Positions 8,139-16,730 of a stretch of 64,000 nt of DNA are shown here, in pieces. The position numbers were made by a program, and so were the translations under genes. The notes below the pieces were generated by a model that worked only from the letters and a program-made list of their open reading frames with translations, was not told the DNA's origin and searched no databases. The DNA comes from DATMFV01 sp035555975 (GTDB lineage: Bacteria; Verrucomicrobiota; Verrucomicrobiia; Chthoniobacterales; Chthoniobacteraceae). Positions within the stretch are counted from its first letter, which is position 1. Every line of letters begins with the position of its first letter. The DNA lies in NCBI GenBank assembly GCA_035555975.1, contig DATMFV010000010.1:31862-95861 (forward strand), read 5' to 3'.

Positions 8139-9734
8139 ATGAAACTACGTTCCCTTAAACCGATCTCCCGGGCCTCTCTGGGCCTTCTTTCTCTTGTGAT
8201 GGCCGGCTCCGCGCTGCGCGCCGGGGAGTTTACCTACTCTCTTCCCTCGGCCAGTGAGGTGAACTGGGAAGACGAAGGCTTCTGGACCAATGGCGATGGC
8301 GTTCCCTACGGACCGGGCATTTACCCCGACGCGGGAGATACCATCGCAGGGCTCAACAGCCAGGTGTCAGGGCAGGTGACCAACCTTTACCTTGGCGGTA
8401 ACCGGACTGTGGCCCGCCTGGAGGGCTCCGAACTGACGGGGGCCCGGCTCCTGAGCGGCTCAACCGGTACGGCGAACCTTCAGAACAGCCTGACCATAAC
8501 GGAGGCGTTTGACGTGAAGGCGGGTGCGTTTTACCTGCGCAGCCAGGAAGGGGGCAGGCTGACGGTCACCACGCCGACCCTGCTCGTCGGTTCGACCGAG
8601 TTTGAAACGCCCGACCGCATCCGGGTGGAGCTTGGTACCACCAACGCCGCCCATGGCAATGTTTCCTTCACCTCGCAGGAGACTGTCTTTCAAAGTTACC
8701 TCTCGCGGTTTGTCCTCGCCAGCGCCTTCGATACCGCCAAGGGGTATGTCAGTCTGGGCCATGTCACCTTTGACACCAACACCGGCTTTAACTCCGGCGT
8801 CACCCTGACGGCCAACACCGGCGGGACCAACGCCACGATTTATGTCGCCAGCCTCACCAGCACGGCGGCTTCGACCGAAGGCCGGTTCCAGGGGAACGGC
8901 ACGGTGGTGATCGACCCGGGAACCTCCACCGCCGCGGCCCCCGCCGTCGCCAACTTCGGGCGGGCGATCTCCGGCGGCCTCCGCATCGAGAAAGAGGGCG
9001 ACTCGCTCCAGATCTTTTCCTTTGACCGTCCCGACAGTTCGACGGAATCCAATCTCTATACCGGCGGCACCGCGATCAACGGCGGTGTGCTGGCGGTCCG
9101 CAATACGCAAGGCTCGGGGCTCGGTACCGGCGCGGTGTCGGTCGCTTCGGGAGGCACGCTGGCGGGAAGCGGGCGGATCGCGCTCGGCACGGGCAACGCG
9201 ATCACCGTTGCGAGCGGCGGTGTCGTCGCTCCCGGAGAGGACAACCGGCTGCTGGTCGCGGGCGGGCACGAAGCATTGACCCGCCAGACGCTGACCCTCC
9301 ACCGCACCGCGCTGCACATGGAGAGCGGCTCTTCGTTCGCCTTCCGGTTGAGTGCGGACGGCTCAAGCGACCGGCTCGCTTTCACCAACTATCAGAACGG
9401 CAGCCTCATCCTTGACGGGGGCGAGATCACCATTAACGTCAGCGGTGATCTCCAGGCCGGGCAGACCTACACGCTCTTCACCTTCACCGACGCGAACGGC
9501 AACGCCATCTCGAGCGGCCTGACCGGAGGGCTGGTGACCGGGGATGGTTTTGGCGAATCGATGGTCTCCTTCCACTACGACAATCCACTCCACGGCGGCA
9601 TCGGGACGATTACGATGACCGTGGCCCCCATTCCGGAGCCGGGCGCGGCGTTGCTGCTGCTTCCGGTGGCGGCGGGAGCGCTTTATTGGAGGGGGCGTCG
9701 CCGCGGGAGAGAGGCAACCTCCAACCTCATCTGA
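8139..9734 (+). CDS. PEP-CTERM protein with autotransporter-type beta-strand repeats
   Basis: This 531-residue exported protein is the first gene of cassette A. It has a signal peptide (cleavage after about residue 28, SALRA) and a Gly/Ser/Thr-rich body. The region around residues 305-350 (GGTAINGGVLAVRNTQGSG, then GTGAVSVASGGTLAGSG) matches the autotransporter-associated beta-strand repeat. The end IPEPGAALLLLPVAAGALYW plus an Arg-rich tail is a PEP-CTERM signal, processed by exosortases. The start is ATG 8139 (MKLRSLK), a better signal-peptide start than the in-frame ATG at 8109. The gene is followed after 7 bases by the prepilin gene. A role as surface-displayed adhesin or scaffold is inferred. 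Confidence 0.8.
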   Translation: MKLRSLKPISRASLGLLSLVMAGSALRAGEFTYSLPSASEVNWEDEGFWTNGDGVPYGPGIYPDAGDTIAGLNSQVSGQVTNLYLGGNRTVARLEGSELTGARLLSGSTGTANLQNSLTITEAFDVKAGAFYLRSQEGGRLTVTTPTLLVGSTEFETPDRIRVELGTTNAAHGNVSFTSQETVFQSYLSRFVLASAFDTAKGYVSLGHVTFDTNTGFNSGVTLTANTGGTNATIYVASLTSTAASTEGRFQGNGTVVIDPGTSTAAAPAVANFGRAISGGLRIEKEGDSLQIFSFDRPDSSTESNLYTGGTAINGGVLAVRNTQGSGLGTGAVSVASGGTLAGSGRIALGTGNAITVASGGVVAPGEDNRLLVAGGHEALTRQTLTLHRTALHMESGSSFAFRLSADGSSDRLAFTNYQNGSLILDGGEITINVSGDLQAGQTYTLFTFTDANGNAISSGLTGGLVTGDGFGESMVSFHYDNPLHGGIGTITMTVAPIPEPGAALLLLPVAAGALYWRGRRRGREATSNLI

Positions 9735-9741
9735 AAAGCTC

Positions 9742-10587
9742 ATGCTCCCCGGTCCTTCGAAACGGCGCGCTTTTAGCCTGGTGGAACTTTTGCTTTCCAT
9801 CGGCGGCGTGGCGATCCTCCTCCTCATCAGCCTGCCGGCGATCCGCACCATGCGGGAACGGGGGGCCAGCGCCCGATGTGTCGGCAATCTCAAACAGATC
9901 GGCATGGCAACGGTGTCGTACCTGACCGATCACCGCAACGAGTTCCCTTATTGCCACTACATCACCGACGCGGGCGGCCACGGGAGCGGGGCGTACACCG
10001 GTACCTGGTACTACAACCTCGCCGGCTACCTCGGGGTGCCCCATACGGAGCTTTCGCACAACGGAATTAATGAGGAGCGGGTCAAGCTCGGCACCAAGAC
10101 GCAACGCCTGAGCGAACCGTGCGTTTTCACCTGCCCCGGGCACCGCCCGACGGAATCGAAAATGTTGTGGAAACCTGCGCCGATGACCTGGCCCGCCGAG
10201 AAGCCGGTGAGCTATGCCCCGCCGCTGGAAGCGCGCGGGAATGCCTCCCCGAGGGGAATCCAGAACGGCCCGGTGCGGCACGCTTCGGGGATCATGTACT
10301 ACCCGCTCTACTTTTCCGACATCCTTTACCCGTCACGGAAGATCTGGATCGCCGACTCCGGCCGGGGCGACATCCTCAACACCAGCGACAGCCGTTGGAA
10401 GCCGGGTGAGGAAAGCTGGGCCTACCAGGGGTTTACCCGTCATAACCAGGGCGGGAATGCCCTTTTCTACGACGGCCATGTGGAATGGCTGGCGCTCAAG
10501 ACATTTACCGAACCGGAAAACGGTTCGATCGGAAAGACATCGAAGCTCTACTTCAGTCCCTTCCGTACTCCTGACCAAGATCGATGA
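9742..10587 (+). CDS. prepilin-type protein with H-X9-DG tail, cassette A
   Basis: This 281-residue protein has a type IV prepilin N-terminus: RRA followed by FSLVELLLSIGGVAILLL, with Phe11 as the probable first mature residue, Glu at +5 and Ala rather than Gly at -1. The globular domain ends with H-X9-DG (His234, Asp244-Gly245, then HVEWL), the hallmark of the large DUF1559-like prepilin group of Planctomycetota and Verrucomicrobiota. It is expected in the inner membrane and then in a pilus- or type II secretion-like fibre. It starts 7 bases after the PEP-CTERM gene, and its TGA overlaps the ATG of the beta-helix gene (ATGA). Its role in polysaccharide handling is inferred from context. Confidence 0.85.
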   Translation: MLPGPSKRRAFSLVELLLSIGGVAILLLISLPAIRTMRERGASARCVGNLKQIGMATVSYLTDHRNEFPYCHYITDAGGHGSGAYTGTWYYNLAGYLGVPHTELSHNGINEERVKLGTKTQRLSEPCVFTCPGHRPTESKMLWKPAPMTWPAEKPVSYAPPLEARGNASPRGIQNGPVRHASGIMYYPLYFSDILYPSRKIWIADSGRGDILNTSDSRWKPGEESWAYQGFTRHNQGGNALFYDGHVEWLALKTFTEPENGSIGKTSKLYFSPFRTPDQDR

Positions 10588-13370
10588 ATCCATCCCCCTT
10601 TTCCTTTCGGCGATCCCTTTTTTTCCTCCTGATCTTCGCCGTATTGCTGATTCTCTGGAAAATGCCGCCGGTTTCACCCTCGGAGAAAGAGGCCCCTGAA
10701 GCGGCCGCGACCCATGAACCGGCGCGGAGCGATCGCGAGGGCGTCGTCGTGCATGTCGCCCCCGGCGGCGACGACGGGGCGGAGGGGTCGCAGGAGGCTC
10801 CCCTGGCAACGCTTGCCCGTGCGCTGGAGCGGCTGGGCGAGCGGGGCGGCACGATTCTCCTCGCGGGCGGCGTTTATACCGAGTCGTTCACGGTTTCCGG
10901 AAGCGGCGGCCCGCTCCTGATCACGGCGGCACCGGGGCAGGAGGTCGTTTTCGAAGGAGGGCAGAAGCTCCCGTCGTGGAAGCCGCACCCGGATTACCCG
11001 GGGGTCTACATCACCGAAATACCCGACCGCCAATCGCTCTACGACCATACCGATTATATCGATCTCTGGGATCAGGACCGGCGGATTCGTTACGGCAAAA
11101 TGGCGGACGCCGCCGGGGTGGCGCATTGGCCCAACTCGATGGTCCTCCTGGAGGGGGATACCGTGCTTTTCCATCCCGGTGAGAACCGGAGCCCGGACGA
11201 ATTGAACCTCTGGGTGAACCGGCGCGCCGCGGGGATCACGCTGGAACGCGGCAAGGTGACCCTCGAAGGATTGACGTTCCGGAACTATCTCGGCGGCAGC
11301 TACGCCCGGGCGGTCGGCATCTCCTCGGGCGAGGGGGTCACCATTCGCCGTTGCACTTTTATCAACTGCGCCTCGGGCATCCGGTCGCGGGGAGTCCGCC
11401 TTACGGTGGAGGAGAGCCTTTTCCGGGAAGTCGGCGGCGGGGTGATTCAGACCAACGGCGGCAGCGACCTGCACGTGCGGGGGTGCGTTCTGGAATGCGC
11501 CATCGGCCAGTTTGCCCTTTCCGATGTCGGCGAACATACCCGCAACGGTATCCGCGTTTATCATGACGCGGACGGAGCCGTGGTCGAAGAATGTGTCACG
11601 AGCGGTTTCTGGGCCGGGCTCTATATCAAGACGATTTCCGCAAAGCCCGGTTCCAGGCCTTACCTGATCCGCAACAATACCTTTCTGGATGGGGTCCGCA
11701 GCGGGTTTGAGCACCGCCACCCGCGGACGACGATCACCGGAAACATTATCGGCACGCCGAGCAGCACGGAGGCCGCAGGCCGGAAGGCCTCCTACTACGT
11801 CAGCATGGGGGCGAAGGTGACCGGCAATCTCTTTTTCGGAGAAGACGCCCCCGAGACGGGCGATCCCTTCGCCGACCTGCCGGCGGGGGACCTGACCCTC
11901 CGCCCCGATCTCGACGCTTCGGTCGGTGCTCTCACCCGGCGCAAAGTGAGCTGGAGCGACCGCATGGCGCGTCACCTCGCTCCCGCTGCGGCCGACTCCG
12001 CCCCGGCACGATTGGCCGGGCCGCCGGTGGTGGCGGCGTCGCGGCTCGGTGCGGTGATTTCGGCGAGCTTTACCCGCCCGGTCGAGCCCAAGCTCCGTTA
12101 CCGCGTGCGCGGTGCAGGCGACTGGATGAACGCCCGGGGAGGCGAGAGCACGATCCGCCTGCCGCGGAACATGATCGCGGCCACGCCGTTCGAGCCGTAC
12201 GAGCCGGAGGCATTTTCCTGGAGCTTCGCCGTGAGCGAAGTGGTCGCCGGGAGAACTTACGAGTTTGAACTGGATGCGATCGACGCGGAGGGGAACGCGC
12301 TGGCCGGAGCGAAAGGGATTTTTGCCGCGCAGGGAGAGCCCAAGCGCCTTTACGTCGCCGCAGGGGCCGATTCCGCCCGTGCCGACGGGAGCGAACGCCA
12401 TCCCTTTGCCGATCTTCAGCCCGCCCTCGACCGGGCGCTGCCGGGAGATGTCGTGCAACTGGCCCCCGGGTTCTACTCCCGCCCGGCGGTGCTTCACCAT
12501 GGCGGTCGGGAAGCGGCTCCGCTGGTCATCGAAGGGGCCGGTTGGGAAAAGACGATTCTCGATGGCGGCAAGCGGTTTGGCACCCTGCTGGAACTTCGCA
12601 ATGCGCCGCACGTCACCCTGCGCGGCGTGCAGGTCCGCTGGTTTGGCAATCGCGGCATCTCCGTCCATGACGCCTCCGGTTTCCGGCTGGAGCGGAGCTG
12701 GGTCTGGAACCAGGGATTCTCCGGGACCGGCATCTGCGGCATCGGCCTCTGGATGGAGAACGTGCCGGGGAGCGCGGTCTCGTACAATCTTTTCAACCGG
12801 TTGCAGAACGCCGTGATGGCCTTCTCCTCGCCCGGTTTGACTTTTACCCACAATACCTCGTTCGCGAATCTTTACTCCGGTCTCGACCTCCACAACTCCT
12901 CGCTTGGCTCCGTCGTCACGCACAATGCCTTGACCTTCACCGGCAACCGCTCCCTGCATATCCGGGAAAAGGATGAAGCGGCGTTTGCCTCGCTGGTCTG
13001 TGACTACAACAACTACGCCAACCACCTGCGCAAAAGTTCGCCCAAGCGCCCGGAGAACGATTTCACACCGGCCAGGCGCTACGGAATGCTGGTCAACCAG
13101 AGCAAGGGGATCATTGCCATCACCATGGGCAGGGATGTCTGGCGCGATTTTTATACCATGGCGGATTGGCGCGCTTTTTCCTCCAAGGACAAACATTCGC
13201 TCTATGCCGACCCGGAGTACGTCGATCCGCCCGCCAAAGACCTCCGCCTGCTTCCCGGTTCGCCCAATCTTCTTGCCGACGGCACCGTCATCGGTGCGCT
13301 CCCGGTGGTCAACCCGCAGTCTGCCGCCGCTGCACCGCCGCGGCCGGGCGAAAGAAATTTTCTTGAGTGA
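10584..13370 (+). CDS. membrane-anchored or secreted protein with two parallel beta-helix domains
   Basis: This 928-residue protein has an N-terminal hydrophobic segment (about residues 9-27) that may be a signal anchor. A first right-handed beta-helix (about 53-430) opens HVAPGGDDGAEGSQEAPLAT. A fibronectin-like linker (about 460-580) follows, then a second beta-helix (590-860) opening with the same kind of motif (YVAAGADSARADGS, HPFADLQPALDRA). Such openings mark DUF1565/NosD-like pectate-lyase-fold proteins. Enzymes of this fold include polysaccharide lyases and epimerases, but no catalytic Arg/Lys set could be assigned. The start ATG overlaps the prepilin stop. It is probably the substrate-acting member of cassette A. 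Confidence 0.8.
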   Translation: MNPSPFSFRRSLFFLLIFAVLLILWKMPPVSPSEKEAPEAAATHEPARSDREGVVVHVAPGGDDGAEGSQEAPLATLARALERLGERGGTILLAGGVYTESFTVSGSGGPLLITAAPGQEVVFEGGQKLPSWKPHPDYPGVYITEIPDRQSLYDHTDYIDLWDQDRRIRYGKMADAAGVAHWPNSMVLLEGDTVLFHPGENRSPDELNLWVNRRAAGITLERGKVTLEGLTFRNYLGGSYARAVGISSGEGVTIRRCTFINCASGIRSRGVRLTVEESLFREVGGGVIQTNGGSDLHVRGCVLECAIGQFALSDVGEHTRNGIRVYHDADGAVVEECVTSGFWAGLYIKTISAKPGSRPYLIRNNTFLDGVRSGFEHRHPRTTITGNIIGTPSSTEAAGRKASYYVSMGAKVTGNLFFGEDAPETGDPFADLPAGDLTLRPDLDASVGALTRRKVSWSDRMARHLAPAAADSAPARLAGPPVVAASRLGAVISASFTRPVEPKLRYRVRGAGDWMNARGGESTIRLPRNMIAATPFEPYEPEAFSWSFAVSEVVAGRTYEFELDAIDAEGNALAGAKGIFAAQGEPKRLYVAAGADSARADGSERHPFADLQPALDRALPGDVVQLAPGFYSRPAVLHHGGREAAPLVIEGAGWEKTILDGGKRFGTLLELRNAPHVTLRGVQVRWFGNRGISVHDASGFRLERSWVWNQGFSGTGICGIGLWMENVPGSAVSYNLFNRLQNAVMAFSSPGLTFTHNTSFANLYSGLDLHNSSLGSVVTHNALTFTGNRSLHIREKDEAAFASLVCDYNNYANHLRKSSPKRPENDFTPARRYGMLVNQSKGIIAITMGRDVWRDFYTMADWRAFSSKDKHSLYADPEYVDPPAKDLRLLPGSPNLLADGTVIGALPVVNPQSAAAAPPRPGERNFLE

Positions 13371-13393
13371 GCCGCCATTTATTTTATGTTGGG

Positions 13394-13407
13394 TAACACG
13401 TTGCACT
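13394..13407. promoter_or_regulatory. operator-like site before the cassette A regulator
   Basis: TAACACGTTGCACT differs by one base from the first 14 bases of the two sites at 8033 and 8066. It lies between the beta-helix gene and the LacI-family gene, about 40 bases before the regulator start, as expected for autoregulation. Confidence 0.6.
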
Positions 13408-13443
13408 ATCCTGTGATGCACCTTGAAGGGATTTGATTTTCCG

Positions 13444-14523
13444 GTGATTACCCAACAACAGATTGCACTTGAGGCAAAGGTTTCCCGCTCTACCGTGGCG
13501 GCGGTGATGTCGAAGATTCAACGCGACCGGATCTCGCCCGAAGTTCGCGAACGGGTGATGAAGGTCGCCGAAGAACTCGGCTACCGGCCCAACCGGCATG
13601 CGCAGGTGATGCGCGGCGTACGGAGCAACTGCATCGGTATTTTGAGTTTCAACGCCATGCACCTGCTGGTGCAGCGCAAGCTCAAGGCGGCGACCGAGGC
13701 GATCCTCGGGCATGGGTACAAATGGATCGTCGAAGAGACGCTCTGGTACAACGCCCTGGGCGAGCGGGCGATTTCCTGCGCCATTGAGAGCCTGATCGAC
13801 GCGCGGGTCGAAGGGGTCATCCTCAATTATCCGAGCAGGAAGTTCACGCAGGAGATGCTCAACCAGTTTCTAAACGCGGGGATTCCCGTGGTGGTGATCG
13901 GCGGCGGCCCCCAGCAGCTCAAGGGCGTGCCGAGCTTCATCTCCGACCGGCGCTGGGGGTATGAAATGATCACGCGCCATCTGCTCGAAGGGGGCTGCCG
14001 GCGCTTGACGCTGCTCGCCGTGAACACGCCCTACTGTTACGACGGGTTTCACGACGCGCTGGTGGATTTTCCCGAGGCGGCGGCCCTGGCGGAGGTGGTC
14101 CGGCCGGTGGTTTCGCCTTCCTTGGCGGCGCAGTTTGCGATGGAGGAGCGGCTTTTCCTGCCGGGCGAAGTCGGCATGAAGGAAGTGTTCCGGCGGGGCG
14201 AGTTGCCCGATGCGGTCGTCTGCGCCAACGACGAATGGGCCATGGGGGCGCTCTCGTGCTGTTTCCGCGCCGGGGTGCGGGTCCCTGAAAACCTCGCGCT
14301 GACCGGGGCGGACAACGACCCGGCGGGCCGCTTTGGCGCGGTCCCGATCACGACGATCGAACACCCCGTGCAGGAAATCTCCCACCAGGCGGTTCACCGG
14401 CTGGTGACGATGATCCGCCAGGATGAAAAGCCGAAGGATGAACTGATCTGCATCCGCGGCAGGCTGCTGGTGCGGCGTTCGTGCGGACTGGCGGGCTCCA
14501 TGGCGGACCTGACGCTTTCATGA
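13444..14523 (+). CDS. LacI-family transcriptional regulator, cassette A
   Basis: This protein has about 359 residues. The N-terminal helix-turn-helix and hinge (ITQQQIALEAKVSRSTVAA, then ISPEVRERVMKVAEELGYRPN) are classic LacI. The rest is a periplasmic-binding-protein-like sensor, ending with the dimerising region around TTIEHPVQEISHQAV and a RRSCG tail. I prefer the GTG start at 13444, because it puts the HTH at residue 2 as in most LacI proteins and AAGGGA lies 11 bases upstream. A TTG at 13423 is the alternative and would add 7 residues. It probably represses cassette A through the TAACACGTT sites. Its 3' end overlaps the convergent gene at 14518 by 6 bases. Confidence 0.88.
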   Translation: MITQQQIALEAKVSRSTVAAVMSKIQRDRISPEVRERVMKVAEELGYRPNRHAQVMRGVRSNCIGILSFNAMHLLVQRKLKAATEAILGHGYKWIVEETLWYNALGERAISCAIESLIDARVEGVILNYPSRKFTQEMLNQFLNAGIPVVVIGGGPQQLKGVPSFISDRRWGYEMITRHLLEGGCRRLTLLAVNTPYCYDGFHDALVDFPEAAALAEVVRPVVSPSLAAQFAMEERLFLPGEVGMKEVFRRGELPDAVVCANDEWAMGALSCCFRAGVRVPENLALTGADNDPAGRFGAVPITTIEHPVQEISHQAVHRLVTMIRQDEKPKDELICIRGRLLVRRSCGLAGSMADLTLS

Positions 14524-15729
14524 GGATGCCATCCGCGTGGAATGGCCGGTGCGGAAGCGGGAGGTGACGATCCAGCGCCCCTGGGGCGCGATCCCGTCGG
14601 CGAGTTCCGAGATCCTGCGACAGGCGATCGCGCCGATTTCTTCAAAGTCGATCTCCATCAGCGAAAGCCGGCCGCAAAGCAGCGGCGCCTGCACCCCGCC
14701 GCCGCAGGTGATGATCGAAAGCTGCTCGGGAATGCGCAGCCCGAGCCGCTGGATTTCCGGTTCGAGCCGGAAAAACAACTCGTTGTTGAGCACCAGCATG
14801 CCGGTGGCGGTTTGCCGGGCGTCGCGCAGGAGGTGCAGCAGTTCCGGCGGGATCGGCTCGCGGGGGTCGCCCGCCATTCGGCAGACGAGCACCGCGCCGG
14901 GGTCGATACCTGCCCGCACGAGGGCCTGCCGTGCTCCACTGATCCGCTCCTCATGAAAAACCGGGAGGAGCGGGTTGACCAGGATCACAAACCTTTCGGC
15001 TCCGGTCGGAAGCAGGCGGCTGGCCGCTTCAAAACCGAGCCCGCGGTCGTTCACCCTCAGGCAGGGGGTCCCAAGTTCCTCAAACGGTTCGAAGACCGTC
15101 AGGTTGGGCAGGGAAATCTTTTGCAGAAACCGGGTGGCCACTTCAAACGCGTGGGCATCGGTGGTGCGCCGGACAAAGATCGCCCCGTCACAGCGGTGGC
15201 GGGATAACTGTTGATCGAGCATCCTTTCGGTCAGCTTTCCGGTCGGCACCAGGAGAAGATCGAACCGGTCCTTGCGCCGACCAGCCTCCCGGCTGAACCC
15301 GTTCATGACGGAGAGCGCCGAGCCGATTTTCATCAGGGAGGTTTCAGGATGCCAGTCGCGTTCATGCCACAGGCGGTCGCGGTCGATCAGCACGGTCCAG
15401 CGCCGGGCCTTCGCCGGGCGGGCGAGCAGCGTGCGGACGCGCCGGTCCCATCCTTCCACTTTAGGCAAAGGGGCGGCTTCGAGTTGCTGGGCGAGGATGG
15501 ACGCGCGCTGGCGGTAGCCATCGGCCAGCCGGTAGCCGGAACGGGGGCGCGCCGTGAGCACGCCGAGCGACTTGAGGTCGTTCACGCTCCGGTCGACCGT
15601 CCGCTGGTTGACGCCCCAGAGCCTGCGGATGGAGCGGTTGGAGAGAAACACCGCGCCGTCGGCGTCGTTGCCCGAGAGCATCTCTTCGAGGAGACTTCTG
15701 CGCAGCCTTTCGTGGAGAAACGGCTTCAT
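14518..15729 (-). CDS. GntR-like winged-helix regulator with LacI-type sensor domain, cassette B
   Basis: This 403-residue protein has an N-terminal winged helix (about residues 1-70: LRRSLLEEMLSG, then IRRLWGVNQRTVDRSVNDLKS, LGVLTARPRSGY). A PBP-like ligand domain follows (about 105-395: WTVLIDRDRL, DGAIFVRR, RFVILVNPLL, LSIITCGGG). This GntR-HTH plus LacI-sensor fusion recurs in the window at 38802 and 39938. It is divergent from the cassette B operon starting at 15856, with a long inverted repeat in between, so control of prepilin, PEP-CTERM protein and lyase by a sugar effector is likely. The effector is unknown. Confidence 0.82.
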   Translation of the reverse strand: MKPFLHERLRRSLLEEMLSGNDADGAVFLSNRSIRRLWGVNQRTVDRSVNDLKSLGVLTARPRSGYRLADGYRQRASILAQQLEAAPLPKVEGWDRRVRTLLARPAKARRWTVLIDRDRLWHERDWHPETSLMKIGSALSVMNGFSREAGRRKDRFDLLLVPTGKLTERMLDQQLSRHRCDGAIFVRRTTDAHAFEVATRFLQKISLPNLTVFEPFEELGTPCLRVNDRGLGFEAASRLLPTGAERFVILVNPLLPVFHEERISGARQALVRAGIDPGAVLVCRMAGDPREPIPPELLHLLRDARQTATGMLVLNNELFFRLEPEIQRLGLRIPEQLSIITCGGGVQAPLLCGRLSLMEIDFEEIGAIACRRISELADGIAPQGRWIVTSRFRTGHSTRMASS

Positions 15730-15736
15730 AAAAAAC

Positions 15737-15778
15737 GGGGGGGTAAAAAAACGATTACAGTTTTCCTTTTACCACCCC
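15737..15778. promoter_or_regulatory. long inverted repeat in the divergent promoter of cassette B
   Basis: GGGGGGGTAAAA (15737-15748) and TTTTACCACCCC (15767-15778) form arms of 12 bases with 11 complementary positions around an 18-base spacer. It lies 8 bases upstream of the GntR-like start and about 80 bases before the prepilin start. It is a candidate operator for the regulator at 14518. Confidence 0.5.
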
Positions 15779-15855
15779 TGGAACGTTTTGAAAAGGATCA
15801 ACACGGGCGGTACGCTTCGGGTGCAAAAGGAAATTCCCCCCCTTAGAAAAAGAAA

Positions 15856-16605
15856 GTGAGACCCCCTTTGTCAAAAAACAGCCCCGATGGGTTGCGGTTA
15901 GCCTTTACGCTGGCGGAACTGCTGGTGAGCGTCGCCATCGTGGCGGTACTGGCTGCGCTCTCGGTGGGCGTCGCCCTGCGGATGAGCCTTTCGGGAAAGG
16001 AGACCGTCAACCTTGCCAACCATCGGCAGATCGTCGGCGCGCTGATCGCCTATGCCGGAGAACACGGCGGGCGTCTTCCGCTTTGCTATGAAGATAGCGC
16101 GACGACCAAGAAGATGACCTACACGCGCAAGCTGGTGCTGCTTGGCTATATCGCGCAGCCGCGCATCTTTTTTGGTCCCCTGGAGCAAAAATGGTACGAA
16201 AAGGAAGGGGCGAATGCGTTGAGAAGCCCTGCCTCCAACGCCACGGTCCCCTGGTTTTATACCAACTACGGGGTCAATCGCTATGGCGCAATGCCGTATG
16301 ACAGCTCGACCGACGGAAGCCGGAAACCGGCGAGCCTGATCCGGGTGGCCGCGGAGGGAAGGCTTTCCGCCCTGATGCTTTTAAGGGATAACTACGACAA
16401 GTCGTATCCCGATCGCGGCGGCGGCAACCCTTGGTTCACCAACGCCGCCAAGCTTCCGACCGCTGCCAAAAACTATCACGGCCGGGTTTATGCCTCCTTT
16501 GCCGACGGGCATGTCGAAGCCTTCGGCTACGGGGAAATCAAGGCTCTCATGGAGAAACCCAACGGGGAGCCTCCCCTTTTCAAGGATCTCTATACACGGC
16601 AGTAA
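15856..16605 (+). CDS. prepilin-type protein, cassette B
   Basis: This 249-residue protein has a prepilin N-terminus: LRLA then FTLAELLVSVAIVAVLAALS, with Phe17 as probable mature residue 1, Glu at +5 and Ala at -1. The C-terminal signature is a variant with eight rather than nine residues between His208 and Asp217-Gly (then HVEAF). The start is read as GTG at 15856; TTG at 15868 is an alternative that keeps the same membrane segment. It is the first gene of the cassette B operon, separated by about 125 bases containing hairpins from the PEP-CTERM gene. Role as in the other four prepilins: probable fibre subunit, specific partner unknown. Confidence 0.8.
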   Translation: MRPPLSKNSPDGLRLAFTLAELLVSVAIVAVLAALSVGVALRMSLSGKETVNLANHRQIVGALIAYAGEHGGRLPLCYEDSATTKKMTYTRKLVLLGYIAQPRIFFGPLEQKWYEKEGANALRSPASNATVPWFYTNYGVNRYGAMPYDSSTDGSRKPASLIRVAAEGRLSALMLLRDNYDKSYPDRGGGNPWFTNAAKLPTAAKNYHGRVYASFADGHVEAFGYGEIKALMEKPNGEPPLFKDLYTRQ

Positions 16606-16686
16606 GAGGCTGTGAAAAAAGTCCTTCAAAGGCCATGGAGTACCTCTTCTTAGCCTCTAAGAGCGGCCTTCGAGGCGCATGCTCTT
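16605..16686. other. hairpin-rich spacer inside cassette B
   Basis: AGAGGCT (16605-16611) is complementary to AGCCTCT (16652-16658). A second stem joins AAGAGC (16659-16664) and GCTCTT (16681-16686), with an inner GCCT-TCG-AGGC hairpin and a short T run after it. This may attenuate transcription between the prepilin and the downstream genes, or be a relic of a small insertion. No coding potential was recognised. Confidence 0.4.
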
Positions 16687-16730
16687 TTGTAGAAAAGGCC
16701 GATGATGTCGGCCCCAACCCAATGCTACCC

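Noticed and set aside
16605..16686. Insertion-sequence end resembling GAGGCTGTGAAAAAA
   Set aside because: No transposase and no matching second terminal repeat were found, so only hairpins are reported.
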